DNA of 64,000 bases from Chaenocephalus aceratus (GCA_023974075.1 CM043788.1:27971554-28035553); one strand, 5' to 3'; numbered from the stretch's first letter, positions 25,861-36,351 are shown. The notes: generated by a model from the sequence alone, not told the origin. Numbers and translations are program-made.

Positions 25861-26056
25861 TAGTTCTCATTCATAACACTCCGTTCGATGTCTCACTATG
25901 GGATGCGCCTCATCGCGGAGCAAACAGAAGCATCAATCTCATTACGCCAATCCTGATTGGCCGGTGATTCTTGACGTCAACGTCAGGGGAAATCACCCCC
26001 GATAAGTAGCCTGCGCCACGACGCATGCGTCATTCAAACACCTCTTCTCGCTTCAG
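25861..26056 (+). repeat. left inverted terminal repeat of DIRS A1
   Basis: From about 25885 (GTCTCACTATGGGATGCGCC) to about 26056 (CTTCTCGCTTCA) this is the reverse complement of 31247-31422 with few mismatches. The first 40 bp (TAGTTCTCATTCATAAC...) instead match, inverted, the internal complementary region at about 31130-31173. It contains the palindrome GACGCATGCGTC near 26020 and the promoter-like motifs listed separately. Confidence 0.9.
25946..26008 (+). promoter_or_regulatory. candidate ITR promoter: paired CCAAT boxes, CRE, TATA-like
   Basis: GCCAATC-CT-GATTGGC (25946-25961) is a perfect palindrome of two opposed CCAAT boxes. A consensus CRE, TGACGTCA, lies at 25972-25979, and GATAAGTA at 26002-26008 stands where the right repeat and copy A2 have TATAAGTA. 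The order and spacing (about 17 and 22 bp) match compact RNA polymerase II promoters. gag begins 450 bp downstream. Being within an inverted repeat, a second copy points inward from the right end. Function is inferred only. Confidence 0.5.
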
Positions 26057-26460
26057 AGCACATCTCAAACGGTAGCCGGGCTAGCTTAACAGTCCACAGA
26101 CTGAACCCAAGCTAATTTTCGGTCGACGGGCGTTAGCCGACTACCCTATTCTCTTTCAGAAGAAGTACCATAGTCAACCTCGCCGATTTCTTCCTCTGGA
26201 AGTAAGGTAAGACTTTGACTTGCAAGTTAGCAACACACCAGTTGCTAGCTTGTGCTTTGTTTCCCTCACTGCCGACACCACGGTAGCGAGGACGTTTTTT
26301 ATTCTTTTTTCTTCCCCGGAGGATAAAAGGATTTAAAAAAGAATATTGCCACACCAGGTAATATTCTTTGAGAGGAAAAGACCCACACTACCTTTTTCTC
26401 CGGATAAAGGACAGTTTGGGACACTTTTTTCGACATACCTGTTAAGAGCGGGTCCTCTCC

Positions 26461-28092
26461 ATGGACGCCTCTCTCCCTCACACCAGAGGAGCCAGGGACT
26501 CGAAGGCTCGGTTCTGCGACTGCGGGTTGAAGATAGCAGGCACAGACTTACACCAGGTCTGCTCGTCCTGCCTCGGGCTGGAACACGCCCAGGAGGCTAT
26601 CGACGACCCCGGCTCGTGCGGGCATTGTGCCCGCCTCACCATAAAGAGCCTTCACCGACGGTTAGCACGACAAGCTAGCCTGTCGGGACAGGATCCCCTC
26701 ATGTCCACTGGTTGGCCGGCTGGCAACCAAGACACGGGGGCGTCCGCCGCAGAGACTGAGCCCCTCGCCTTCACGGCCTGGGGCTCATCAACCGCGGCAG
26801 CCGCGGAACCGGTTTCCCGCGCCATATCAGGCCGGGCCCCGGTGGCAGCAAAGGACGCGGGAACGGGACCCCACGCTATACCAAGCTGGGGCTCCCGACT
26901 GGACCTCACCATGGTTTCACCCGCGGAGAATGTCCTGGAATTAAATTACATGGAGGACGAAGAGGATGCCTCTGAGTTCCTCCTGTCTGATTCGGACGAG
27001 CAGGAAGACGACGTCTTCATGTCACCAGCTCAGGCTGCAAAGCCTGGAGCGATGGCTGCTCTCTCGGGCGATAGCACACCAGCTTCGCCCTGTCTCAGCA
27101 TGGACCTACAAGCCGTGTGTCAACGTGCTGCGGCCAGACTAGACATCCCATGGCCCGAAGTGGCCAAGGAGACCTCCAAGTCCCGTTATGAAGGAAAACT
27201 GTTTTTCCAAACAACGAGGACGAAGAGGCAACTCCTCCCGGTCTTCCCGGAGATGTTGGATGAGGTGTCGGTCTCGTGGAGAGACCGGCCCTTTAGCAAC
27301 AAGGCCCCAATCCAGGGTGCCTCCTCCCTTGACTGTGACGGTATGGAGAGGCTCGGCCTGCTCCACATACCGCCTATGGAACCGCTGGTGGCAGCCCACC
27401 TCCTACCGAGGATGGGCCCGTCACCGAGCAGGAACCCCACACTGCCAGCAAAAACAGACCGATTCCAGTCGACCATGACGGAACGGGCCTACAAGGCTGC
27501 AGCATTGTCCGCCAGAGCTCTGAACGTTTCCTCGATGCTAACCGCATACCAAGCGGAGCTCTGTGAGGATCTGTCGAGCGATTCTGGACCGGCCACTCTG
27601 GACGAGATAGCCGCGGTCACAGACATTTGTCTCCGTGTCCAACGCTGCGCCGTCCAGGCCACGAGCAAAGTGATGGGGATCATGGTGGTGCAGGAAAGAG
27701 CTAGATGGCTCAACCTCACCAACCTCCCAGACCGGGAAAAAGAAGATGTGCTGGATATGCCCATCGTTCCCGAGGGAATTTTCGGCTCCGCTCTCGCTTC
27801 CATGCAGAGGAGGTGCGAGTCGAAAAAGAAGGAAGACGAGGCCCTCCACCTCTGTCTCCCTCGAAGGGTCCAGCCGCTGCCTCCGCAACAGCGACCCTTC
27901 GCCCAAGCTGCTCCGAACCCTGCTGGATCTAGAGTACCAGATCAGCAGAGGTCGCAGTCCGCCCCGAGTCCCCAGCCCAGGCAGGAGACGAGGGCGAGTT
28001 GGTCTAGAAAATCTCCGGTCCCGGCTGCAGCCCAGGCGCAGCCAACCCAGAATTTCGGCCAGCAATCAAGGAGGAAGAAGCGAGCGGCATGA
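26461..28092 (+). CDS. DIRS A1 gag-like protein, 543 aa, intact
   Basis: First gene of the element and its only complete long frame. DIRS Gag is expected to bind element RNA and form particles; direct evidence here is positional. The N-terminus holds a Cys/His cluster: C19, C21, H31, C34, C37, H42, C53, C56, including the phrase CSSCLGLEHA, likely zinc-binding and conserved with family B. An acidic stretch follows (EDEEDASEFLLSDSDEQEDD, about residues 161-180). The middle third contains PIVPEGIFG, also conserved in family B (PISPDGLFG). The C-terminus is basic and Gln/Pro/Ala-rich, ending QSRRKKRAA, suited to nucleic-acid binding. Start: the first ATG of the frame, directly upstream of the conserved Cys/His block. 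It ends in UGA followed by C, and the frame stays open beyond into pol. Confidence 0.8.
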   Translation: MDASLPHTRGARDSKARFCDCGLKIAGTDLHQVCSSCLGLEHAQEAIDDPGSCGHCARLTIKSLHRRLARQASLSGQDPLMSTGWPAGNQDTGASAAETEPLAFTAWGSSTAAAAEPVSRAISGRAPVAAKDAGTGPHAIPSWGSRLDLTMVSPAENVLELNYMEDEEDASEFLLSDSDEQEDDVFMSPAQAAKPGAMAALSGDSTPASPCLSMDLQAVCQRAAARLDIPWPEVAKETSKSRYEGKLFFQTTRTKRQLLPVFPEMLDEVSVSWRDRPFSNKAPIQGASSLDCDGMERLGLLHIPPMEPLVAAHLLPRMGPSPSRNPTLPAKTDRFQSTMTERAYKAAALSARALNVSSMLTAYQAELCEDLSSDSGPATLDEIAAVTDICLRVQRCAVQATSKVMGIMVVQERARWLNLTNLPDREKEDVLDMPIVPEGIFGSALASMQRRCESKKKEDEALHLCLPRRVQPLPPQQRPFAQAAPNPAGSRVPDQQRSQSAPSPQPRQETRASWSRKSPVPAAAQAQPTQNFGQQSRRKKRAA

Positions 28093-30475
28093 CAGCCCCT
28101 CCTTCTCCCCTCTGTGACAGAGCTGGAAGTTCCTTCTCCGGCTCGAATTGTGTTCCCGCTGCCTCAACGCCATCCTCAAGTCTGCACAAAACACATGTTA
28201 CATCATTATTGTTTAAATAAACCATTTTTCGCTGACGCATCCAGGCCTCGGCCAAGGGAGCAGCTCAAAAAAATGAAAAGAAAAACAATAAACAGTCCGT
28301 TAACCATAAATCCCCTTCTGAGAGCAGCTACGGCCTCTCTCAAAAGGCGGATAATAAACGGGTCTGTGAAGGCACCACCGCCACGCGCATGCGCAGTGCC
28401 GGTTGGGGCTTTAAGGGCACTACCGCCACGTGCGCACGCAGTGCCGGCTAGAGCTGTAAAGAGCGGCCCGTCAATCCTTTCCCTTTCAAGAGCAGCTACG
28501 GCATCTCTCAAAGGACGGATTATTGACGGGTCCGTGAAGCCACCGCCACGTGCGTGCGCAGTAACAGTGGGGACTGTTGAAATGGGGTACCACCGTGTTC
28601 AGACACTAGAGGGCCCCATGACACAACAAACAGAGTCTCAGAGGGCAAGAGAGGTGACATCTCCGCTGGCTCTAAGGAGCACACAGTGGAAGATGCTCGC
28701 AACATCTGCTTGGGTTTTCAAGACAGTAACACGGGGTTACAGGCTCCAATTCGCTGTCACCCCCCCTCGTTTCTCGGGCATTTTGTATTCACAAGCCCGA
28801 GGAGAGTCAGCCCATATTCTAGAGAGAGAGATCCTCTCACTTCTAGAAAAGAGAGCTATATCTGTTGTACCTGCCGAGCAGAGTCAGAGTGGTTTTTATT
28901 CCAAGTACTTCCTCGTCCCCAAACGAGGAGGGAACGGAATCCGGCCAATACTGGATTTGAGGGTTCTGAACAAATATCTAAAAAGATATAAATTCAGAAT
29001 GCTCACTCACACATCTCTGCTGCGTCTCGTGCGACAAGATGATTGGTTTACATCAGTCGACCTGAAAGATGCGTATTTCCACGTCCCAGTATATTATCCA
29101 CACAGGAAATATCTGAGATTCGCATTTCAGGGGATCTGTTACCAATACAGAGTACTTCCCTTCGGCCTGTCTCTCAGTCCAAGAGTGTTTGTACGATGTA
29201 CGGAAGCCGCGATAGCCCCGTTAAGACAACAGGGTATTCGCTTGGCGACCTACCTGGACGACTGGCTGCTTCTCGCACAGTCGGAGCAGGAGGCTGTTAC
29301 GCAGACAAATGTCCTCGTAAAGCACCTGCTCAACCTGGGTTTCATGATAAACACAGAGAAGAGCATGTTGTGCCCCGCGCAGACTATACTCTTCCTAGGG
29401 TTACACCTGAACTCGGTGCCCTTTTCAGCTCGCCTGTCAGCGGAAAGAGTGAAAGCTTTCAGAGCTTGTATCGCTTTATTCCAGCGTCGCAAACATGTTC
29501 TCTTCAGAACATGCCTGCGGTTGATGGGGCTCATGGCGTCAGCCATCCTGGTCGTACGACTAGGACGCGTCATGGCGCGCGGAGGGTAATGGTTACTGTG
29601 AAATGCGTAACGGCACTGCGCCACTGGCTGCACCCGACTTTTCTAGTACGGGGCGTGCCTATGGGTGCTGTCCTTTCACGGAGGGTGGTCACCACAGACG
29701 CATGTCTGACAGGTTGGGGAGGTATTTATGAAGGCCGCTCGGTGAGGGGTCTCTGGAGTAGAGACCTCCAGCGGGCACACATAAATTACCTGGAGCTTTT
29801 AGCGGTGTGCCTCACCCTAAAGCACTTCCTGCCTTTTCTCAGAGGACACCATGTCCTCGTGAGGACAGACAATACGACGACAATATCGTATATAAATCGC
29901 CAGGGGGGTTTGCGTTCTCTCCAGTTACACATGCTGGCACGCAAACTGATCCTATGAAGCAGCGGGCGTCTCCTCTCCCTGAGAGCGACGCACGTACCGG
30001 GTGTGTCGAACCTCGGGGCAGATCTGCTGTCCAGAGGTACATCACTTTATGCAGACTGGACTTTACATCCAAGGATTGTGAGCCAGCTGTGGGTGCGTTA
30101 TGGCAGAGCCACGGTGGATCTGGAAGAGAAAATGCTCAGTGTCAGCTGTTCTTTTCGATGCGCGACCTAAACGCACCGTTAGGCGTGGACGCACTCGCAC
30201 ACGTTTGGCCTTCGGGCCTTCTGTACGCGTTCCCACCCTTGGCTCTGATTCCCCAGACTCTGGCAAGAGTGAGGGAACAACGCCACACACTTATTCTGAT
30301 AGCTCCGCACTGGCCAGCTATGTACTGGCTGGCGGAGATTTATCAGCTGCTGTGCGGGCAGCCATGGCAGCTCCCACTACACAGGGGCATACTGTCCCAG
30401 GCGGGGGGTGAGATTTTTCACCCACACCCAGAGCGCTTGGCCTTATGGGCCTGGCCCGTGGGTGGTACAACCTGA
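28093..30475 (+). pseudogene. DIRS A1 pol: RT, RNase H and methyltransferase-like region (disrupted)
   Basis: Directly after gag's UGA the same frame is open to 29589. After a repeat-bearing spacer comes the RT: YFLVPKRGG, ILDLRVLNKYL, SVDLKDAYFHVPV (motif A), LPFGLSLSPRVF (motif B) and YLDDWLLL (motif C, 29251). A frameshift near 29560-29589 moves RNase H into the next frame: TTDACLTGWGG, NYLELLAV and LVRTDNTTTISYIN carry the expected catalytic Asp/Glu/Asp. A TGA at 29955 stands where copy A2 has a Trp codon. The frame then continues (HVPGVSNLGADLLSRG) to VDL near 30121, where a small deletion shifts to RENAQCQLFFS and LYAFPPLALIP, resembling the adenine-methyltransferase-like domain reported after RNase H in DIRS1 elements. 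Ends WAWPVGG, overlapping the recombinase start. Confidence 0.88.
28321..28580 (+). repeat. coding repeats in DIRS A1 gag-pol spacer
   Basis: A block starting AGAGCAGCTACGG occurs at 28321 and again at 28489 (168 bp apart), giving RAATASLKRRIINGSVK and RAATASLKGRIIDGSVK. Within it, a motif ACCGCCACG[CT]GC...GCGCAGT occurs three times (28377, about 28430, 28544), encoding PPRACAV-like peptides. The first copy contains CGCGCATGCGCA (28384-28395), a match to the NRF1 binding consensus. Confidence 0.75.
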
Positions 30476-31070
30476 ATATAGTGAGACTCCCTCATAGGGT
30501 GTTAACACTATTCAGAGTGCGAGAGATTCCTACACCAGGTCTCTCTAACATAGTGCGGTTACTGACCCTGGCTTCCGCCAGGCGAGCCAGTAATGTTTTC
30601 ATGCACTGTCTGTACATGTACCCAATGGATATTGTGACATTTCCTCAACCGCTGGGTCCCTACGGGGAACAGCAGAGGGATTTGCTGTGTCCAGTTTGTG
30701 CTTACGCATCTGTATGGACAGATCAGGGGTGTTTGTCATAATGACCAACTCCTGGTGTCCTGGGCTAACCCTTAAAGGGGGGCAAGCCGGTTACTAAGCA
30801 ACGGTTCTCCCACTGTCGTGTGGAGGCTATTGCTTTGAGACCCTTGTGAGTCAGAGTTTGCAGGCACCTTCGGGTCCGCGAGCTCTTTCAAATCAGGGTC
30901 TGGCTGCATCCTGGGCTCTGTCCAGGATGTCTCCCATCCAAGACATCTGTGCAGCGGCAAGCGGGTCTTCGCCGCTCACTGTTGTCTGCTTTTACAGGCT
31001 GGACGTCTCCGCTCCAAGCGTGGCCCGAGCAGTGCTGGGCACCTTGTTGAGTCGGGACTCCACCTGTTAA
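30445..31070 (+). pseudogene. DIRS A1 tyrosine recombinase, internally deleted
   Basis: The start ATG at 30445 lies inside the end of pol (31-nt overlap, different frame), giving MGLARGWYNLN. Compared with copy A2 the frame skips about 115 residues after the N-terminal part, and about 30 more between SARRASNVF and PMDIVTFPQPL. It frameshifts near 30690-30740 and resumes as SLQAPSGPRALSNQG...DICAAASGSSP...FYRLD (30846-31070). The HxxR motif of the catalytic box (HSTRG in A2) has become LSNQG and the Trp of ASWSSP is Gly. Only one Arg and the Tyr remain in place, so the enzyme is dead. An intact enzyme would join the circular DNA intermediate to the target. Confidence 0.88.
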
Positions 31071-31127
31071 ATTCTGGTTGATCGGTGATCTTCGAGATAA
31101 GCTCGTCTGGCAATATGGGAGCTACAA

Positions 31128-31230
31128 TATCCCATAGTGAGACATCGAACGGAGTGTTATGAATGAGAACTATAGGTTACTTACGTAACCCCATACTCAG
31201 AGTAACATGAAGTGAGATGTCTCACCAAAC
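31128..31230 (+). repeat. internal complementary region of DIRS A1
   Basis: The left part (31130-31173, ATCCCATAGTGAGACATCG...) is the reverse complement of the extreme left end of the element. The right part, with GGTTACTTACGTAACC at about 31174-31189 and the following text, is the reverse complement of the extreme right end (31440-31470). In DIRS1 this region templates joining of the two ends into a circle. It lies just after the recombinase stop. Confidence 0.85.
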
Positions 31231-31470
31231 GGCCCTCCTTGCTACGGTGAAGCGAGAAGAGGTGCTTATTTTGAATGACGCATGCGTCGTGGCGCAGGCT
31301 ACTTATAGGGGGTGATTTCCCCTGACGTTGACGTCAAGAATCACCGGCCAATCAGGATTTGCGTAATGAGATTGATGCTTCTGTTTGCTCCGCGATGAGG
31401 CGCATCCCATAGTGAGACATCTCATTTCATGTTACTCTTAGACCTGGGGTTACGTAAGTAACCTATAGTT
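31231..31470 (-). repeat. right inverted terminal repeat of DIRS A1
   Basis: Inverted counterpart of the left repeat with an additional terminal stretch. It contains the TATA (read TATAAGT on the minus strand, 31301-31307) and TGACGTCA (31330-31337) elements in inverted order, and ends with GGTTACGTAAGTAACC, nearly palindromic, at about 31448-31463. Confidence 0.85.
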
Positions 31471-34400
31471 ATGCTGTAATACTGGACAAAGGACCAAACA
31501 TATATGCTGCAGTATAAAATGGTTGATTGTTTTACATTGAAATGGATATACATAATCAATGTTTGTCACTATTCTTTGTGAAATAGGACATATAGACACA
31601 TATATATAGACACATTGGACATATAGATTGTATGGTAATAGTTGTTCTTAATCTATCTCCATTAGTTGCGCACTTGTGGCAGCGAAGAGAGCGCTGGTGC
31701 TGACTTATAATATTCAAAGTATTATTATTTGTGTTATTATTATTAGTGTTTTTAGCATTATTACACAATACAAACTGAACATGTAGGTGATCTGGACTGG
31801 CTTGTCTGGCAGAACTTTCTACCAATCACCAGCAAACAAGACAGACAGCTATTAGTGGTGCTCCTAAGGTTGTTTTATTGTTGCTTTATCTGTGACTCCG
31901 CTTTGCAGATGATCAGTCAACTGTAAACATACTCAAATTGGGGCATTTCTTGTGCAACTTGACAGACTTTTTGGCCCCAACAGTAACAATAATGATGTGA
32001 GTATAAGGCTTCAAACAGCAGCATGAAGAAAAAGAGAAATTGTGTTTCACTGATCAAAGTAGAATTATTTTTAGTGGACTGCATTCAAAAGGGAATAAGT
32101 AATATTGATGATGTATGCCTTTCAAAGGAGCTGAGCTGGTGAACAGTACTATTGAAGAAAGTATGGGTTTATGAGCCAACAGCAGGGGTGTACATTTAAG
32201 CGAGGTAGATAAAGAAGTATACAGCCCCAGAACAATGCTGAGAATACAGTTAAAGTTAAGGACGTTGTATTTAATGATGTACACTTGCTGAAATATCTAG
32301 ACTAGACAATGTTTTATGGAAAATGTCTAACATTGTTGTTTTTTTAATCAAAACCAGGATCATTTCCTTGCCTTAACCACATAGTTTCAGTTAAACCATG
32401 GCAACAAGGCTCCCCTAACCTTAATGAATACATTAGTATAACTCAATCGTCCCCTAAAACCAACCAAGTGAATTTTAAGGGCCTTTCAGGCTCTTGTGAT
32501 GTGGCCTAGTATTCCCCATGGGCATGGCTGTTAAAGTGATATCAAAACCCAGGTCTGCCTCCTGCTTCTGTCGTTATTGTGTACAAGCAGAGATCTTAGG
32601 GTGTTCAAATGATTGGTGAAAGGTTTTTATATTGTGTGCCTTGAAGACTGTGACTATAGAGTCCATAGGCCAGTCACGTTACAAAAAAACCATTGTTTGA
32701 TTCTTCCTTTTTCTGATCAAAACACTTTCCATGCCTTATGGTTCATAGCAGTGTCATTGCCCGAGTTACATGGAATATAAAATGTAGACAGTATTAATTA
32801 TAATTAAAAAAGATTTAAAGAAGCAATTATGGCTGTGGGATTAATTAAATGAAAGTGGGACTAGAGCCCTCTCTGGACAGCACTACTGTTACTAAATGAG
32901 TCCAGTGACTGATTATTTCATCCTTTCTGGAAAAAACACGTAATTGATTCTCTCCCCATCTAGCCAATGTACACAAGACTTGATTTTTTTAGAACTTTAT
33001 TATGATTTTATACTGCCCAGATCAACATCTGGTGTCTCACACAATTAGCCTAGCAACTAGGACATCAAGCATCTGGATTTAGGCCACATAAGCAGCGTCA
33101 AGGTTTAATTTGATCAGATGATTGATGATCCCTGTGGGTAAATTAGATATGCTGTTGCAAGGAGGATTTTAGCAGGGGGAAACACTAATATTAATCACTT
33201 AAGCCCAAACTGAATATAAATGAATACAAATAAATGGCTCATTTAAGCACATCATTGTGGTGAACATTTTTTTAAGTGGTGAGAAACAAAGCATGGGATG
33301 CTGTGTCTGCAAAGATAAAGAGTCACTTAGGAGGACTTTATTATACTTGTGAACTGGGGTTACTGGTTACCTAGCACCTCACATCATCACTATACATATT
33401 GTTATCTAAATGGGTCTGATGGTAATGCAATGAGGATGGGTAATTTGGACACATTTTCACCATTGTTTAAATGTATACCAAACTATATAATCTGAGAGGT
33501 GGGTCTTCTGTCTGGAGCTGTTTGGAGGAGCAGGATCTTTTCAATCAGGTACTTCTGTTGCTACTCTTCAGAAGGCAAATATGACTGGACCTATCCTTCC
33601 CTACACTTCCTCCAACTGCTTACTTATCTTCCTTCCTTTCTTTACCTACAAAGTAGCTGATATCCTGTTATCCAAATCCTGCAAGAACTCTATTCCTCTT
33701 GACTATATAATTCTGTATTATCGCAAATGTTTTGATACAGTAATTCAGCAATGTTGGTTATTGTAAATGTTACATTTGACCGTCAATAATGGCTAATGTT
33801 GCACTCTCTAACACTCTAATATGATTTGTACCTATTACAAAACAATTGGGTGTGTAAATCCCAACCTGCCTCTCGAGGAGGGAGTTTTTTTTTTTGTCAG
33901 ACTGAACTCATACTGACCTGACTCCTTTAGGTGAGCTGTTTGACTTTGCCAGCTGCCAGATCGTTCCCGCGGGGCCCCAATACATATTCTGAGGCGTTTC
34001 ATGTTGCCTGTTGGGAAAGCAGCCTTTCTTCCTGCTGACTCCGGGCTTTGTAGTTAACCCCAACAGCCTACAGAGGTACCAGGCAATGTGACTCATGCAT
34101 TATTTTACCTTCTCAGCATGTACTGATTTTGGACACGCATTCATCACCCGTTTCCATTGAGTGTAAAACAAGTCCATCTGCTTCTGTAGGACAACAACCT
34201 GCAGATAGCAGCATGTAACGCTGCCAGCACTTTCTAAAAGTGATTCGGTACCAAATTGTGTTTTGATGCCGGAGTGGCATGATTCTTTTACACCAAAGAA
34301 AATGCAGCAAAACATAATCGAAACTAGCAACTGCGGGGAATGAGCAGGAGGGAAACGCATCTCAAAGGGATACCTTGACATTTTGATAGTTGGTTCCGTT

Positions 34401-36153
34401 TTCCTATGAGCAAAAACACAATTTTCGAACGTGTTGTGAACTGCTTTCACTCGGATACGTTTTGTATTTTTACTTATCAGGTATATCAATCATGTGAGGG
34501 TGTAGGTGTCACTTTTTCATGTGGACAATGCATTTCTTCAATGAAATGTTATTCAAAAAGGTTATCGTAGTCTGTGGCTGCCTGCTGAACAGTCATTTTC
34601 CTTTCCCCAGATTGTTTGTATAACTTTGCTTGTTTGGCATGGAAAACCCTTCATCTAGTTTTGAAATTATATAATTGGCTTCTTTACATCACATAATTCT
34701 TTTGGTGACACTAATCCACAATAATCTACAATGTCAAACCCACGGCTGCTTGTACTGACATGTGGGATTAGAAAGAAGGAGAGCCCCAGTAACAGGCTGG
34801 GGTTCAGTGTTTTGCTCAAGGACAATTGTAAAGCACACTTTGATAGAATTACTGTATCTTGTCACAGAGATTCCTGCACAATATCTCTTCCCTGTTCATA
34901 TTTTACAGAACAGTTGTTTCTCACCTGTCGCCTGTAGCAGGTTTCCTTGGCTCATATAACTGTCTTTATGACCAGCCACATGCCTCCACTGCACCATCTC
35001 ATTTGTATATTTCTGTAGGAGTCATACCTGCTGTGTTCTTCTTGTGAATTTCCTCCCTGTCTGCAATTTCTTCTGTGGGGGTTTGCTTGATTCTATGTGC
35101 CTGCCTGCATGTTACTAAACGTAAGCCTGATAGAGATAACTACTCTTTAATCCTATCTGCCATGTGTGGGGTCTGATTTTGGTTGTAAACTCTCCATTTC
35201 AGCATGTAGACAGTGGCATGGTTTGGCTTGGCGCTAGACCTAAACCATTTTCCCAGCCCATAAGATATTCAGTCAGTATGTCTTTAGCTGTGAGTGGCTG
35301 TGTGAGGTAGTCAGCTGTAGTAAAGGTCAAATACATATGTTTTTCAGCATTTTTGTGAGTCTGAACCAACACAAGATACAATCATGTGTGCCCCAGGTAG
35401 TAGATTTTGTTCCCGCTCCATGCAAACTGTAATATTGTAAACTTGCATTATCATGTGAATGGAGATTAAGATTCTGAAAGTTGACAGTTGTTTTTGAAGG
35501 TAAACCTCCTCTGTGGTCTGCGTTTTATTTTTGTTTGTTCATGTCAAATACTATCTATGCCTCCTGGTTAAGGAAAGTGGTGTATCCATTGTGCAGGCTG
35601 CCTTGGGTAAGCTAAGATATTAGTGATTGTTTCAATATATATAGAAATATGTGTTAGAGGCTAAGTGGCTGCAGATTCTTCCCAAAGGAAACAATAGCAA
35701 TGAGAAATGGCTTATGATCACAAGAGTAAGAATAAGAGCTTATGACAAGGCCCAGTCTGCTTATTGATGGAATGAGTGGTTTGTTCAAATGTGACGATCA
35801 GAACCAGGAGATATTGATCAGCTGTTTGAACTCAGAAATGATACTTCATTACATGCTTGTGAAGTATTAGTCTTGGTTGCTCTTTAGTCTCGTACTACGT
35901 ACTGTATACATGCCATATTACTCTTCATTTCCTGTATTTGTTATACAAATGCTTCAGTTATTTGTTTGATCTCCTTCAGCTTCTCTTATAATTCCCTTTA
36001 ATAATTTCATATTCCACCTTAAAGTCATTTTTGTTTAACAGTTTCACTGCTTTTAAAATCGGTCTCAATATATTTTGGTTCCTTTTTTCACCAAGATTCC
36101 TTGACTAATGTTTATATAGCATGATTGTGCGAGTTGACTCAACATAAGTACAT

Positions 36154-36155
<2 letters not shown>
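31471..36155. other. long non-coding stretch
   Basis: No gene or clear mobile element in 4.7 kb. The part 32780-33130 is repeat-free, has several ATTAATTA/AATTA words and looks like a candidate conserved non-coding element. Frames at 34100-34489 and 34731-34959 have no recognisable domains. Confidence 0.45.

Positions 36156-36202
<47 letters not shown>
36156..36202. repeat. (GA)n microsatellite
   Basis: Uninterrupted AG/GA dinucleotides for about 47 bp. Confidence 0.97.
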
Positions 36203-36204
<2 letters not shown>

Positions 36205-36349
36205 CGATGTGAAGAGGATTCTTTCTTCATATGTGAAAATGTTTTCTCCTATTTGCTAGAAGCTTGTGTCGACCACGTCAACCTAATGCTCACTAATCCC
36301 TGAATCTCTCCTCAATCCCTCTCTTCGTCTCTTTATATTGCCCGTGTGA

Positions 36350-36351
<2 letters not shown>

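Larger units (their letters stand above)
25861..31470 (+). mobile_element. DIRS-type tyrosine-recombinase retrotransposon, family A copy 1 (A1)
   Basis: About 5.6 kb with the DIRS1 layout: left inverted terminal repeat, gag, pol (RT, RNase H, methyltransferase-like region), tyrosine recombinase, internal complementary region and right inverted terminal repeat. No aspartic protease, DDE integrase or direct LTRs are present, and no target duplication is seen, as expected for recombinase-mediated insertion. Left end TAGTTCTCATTC at 25861; right end ...TAACCTATAGTT at 31470. gag and the RT core are intact, but RNase H carries a nonsense change, the methyltransferase-like part a frameshift and the recombinase deletions, so the copy is not autonomous. 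Ngaro-type elements are excluded by the inverted, not split direct, repeats. Confidence 0.92.

Noticed and set aside
27538..28065. Long minus-strand frame opposite DIRS A1 gag
   Set aside because: Antisense shadow of a GC-rich coding region, with no motif; the plus-strand gag has conserved Cys/His and PEGIFG signatures.
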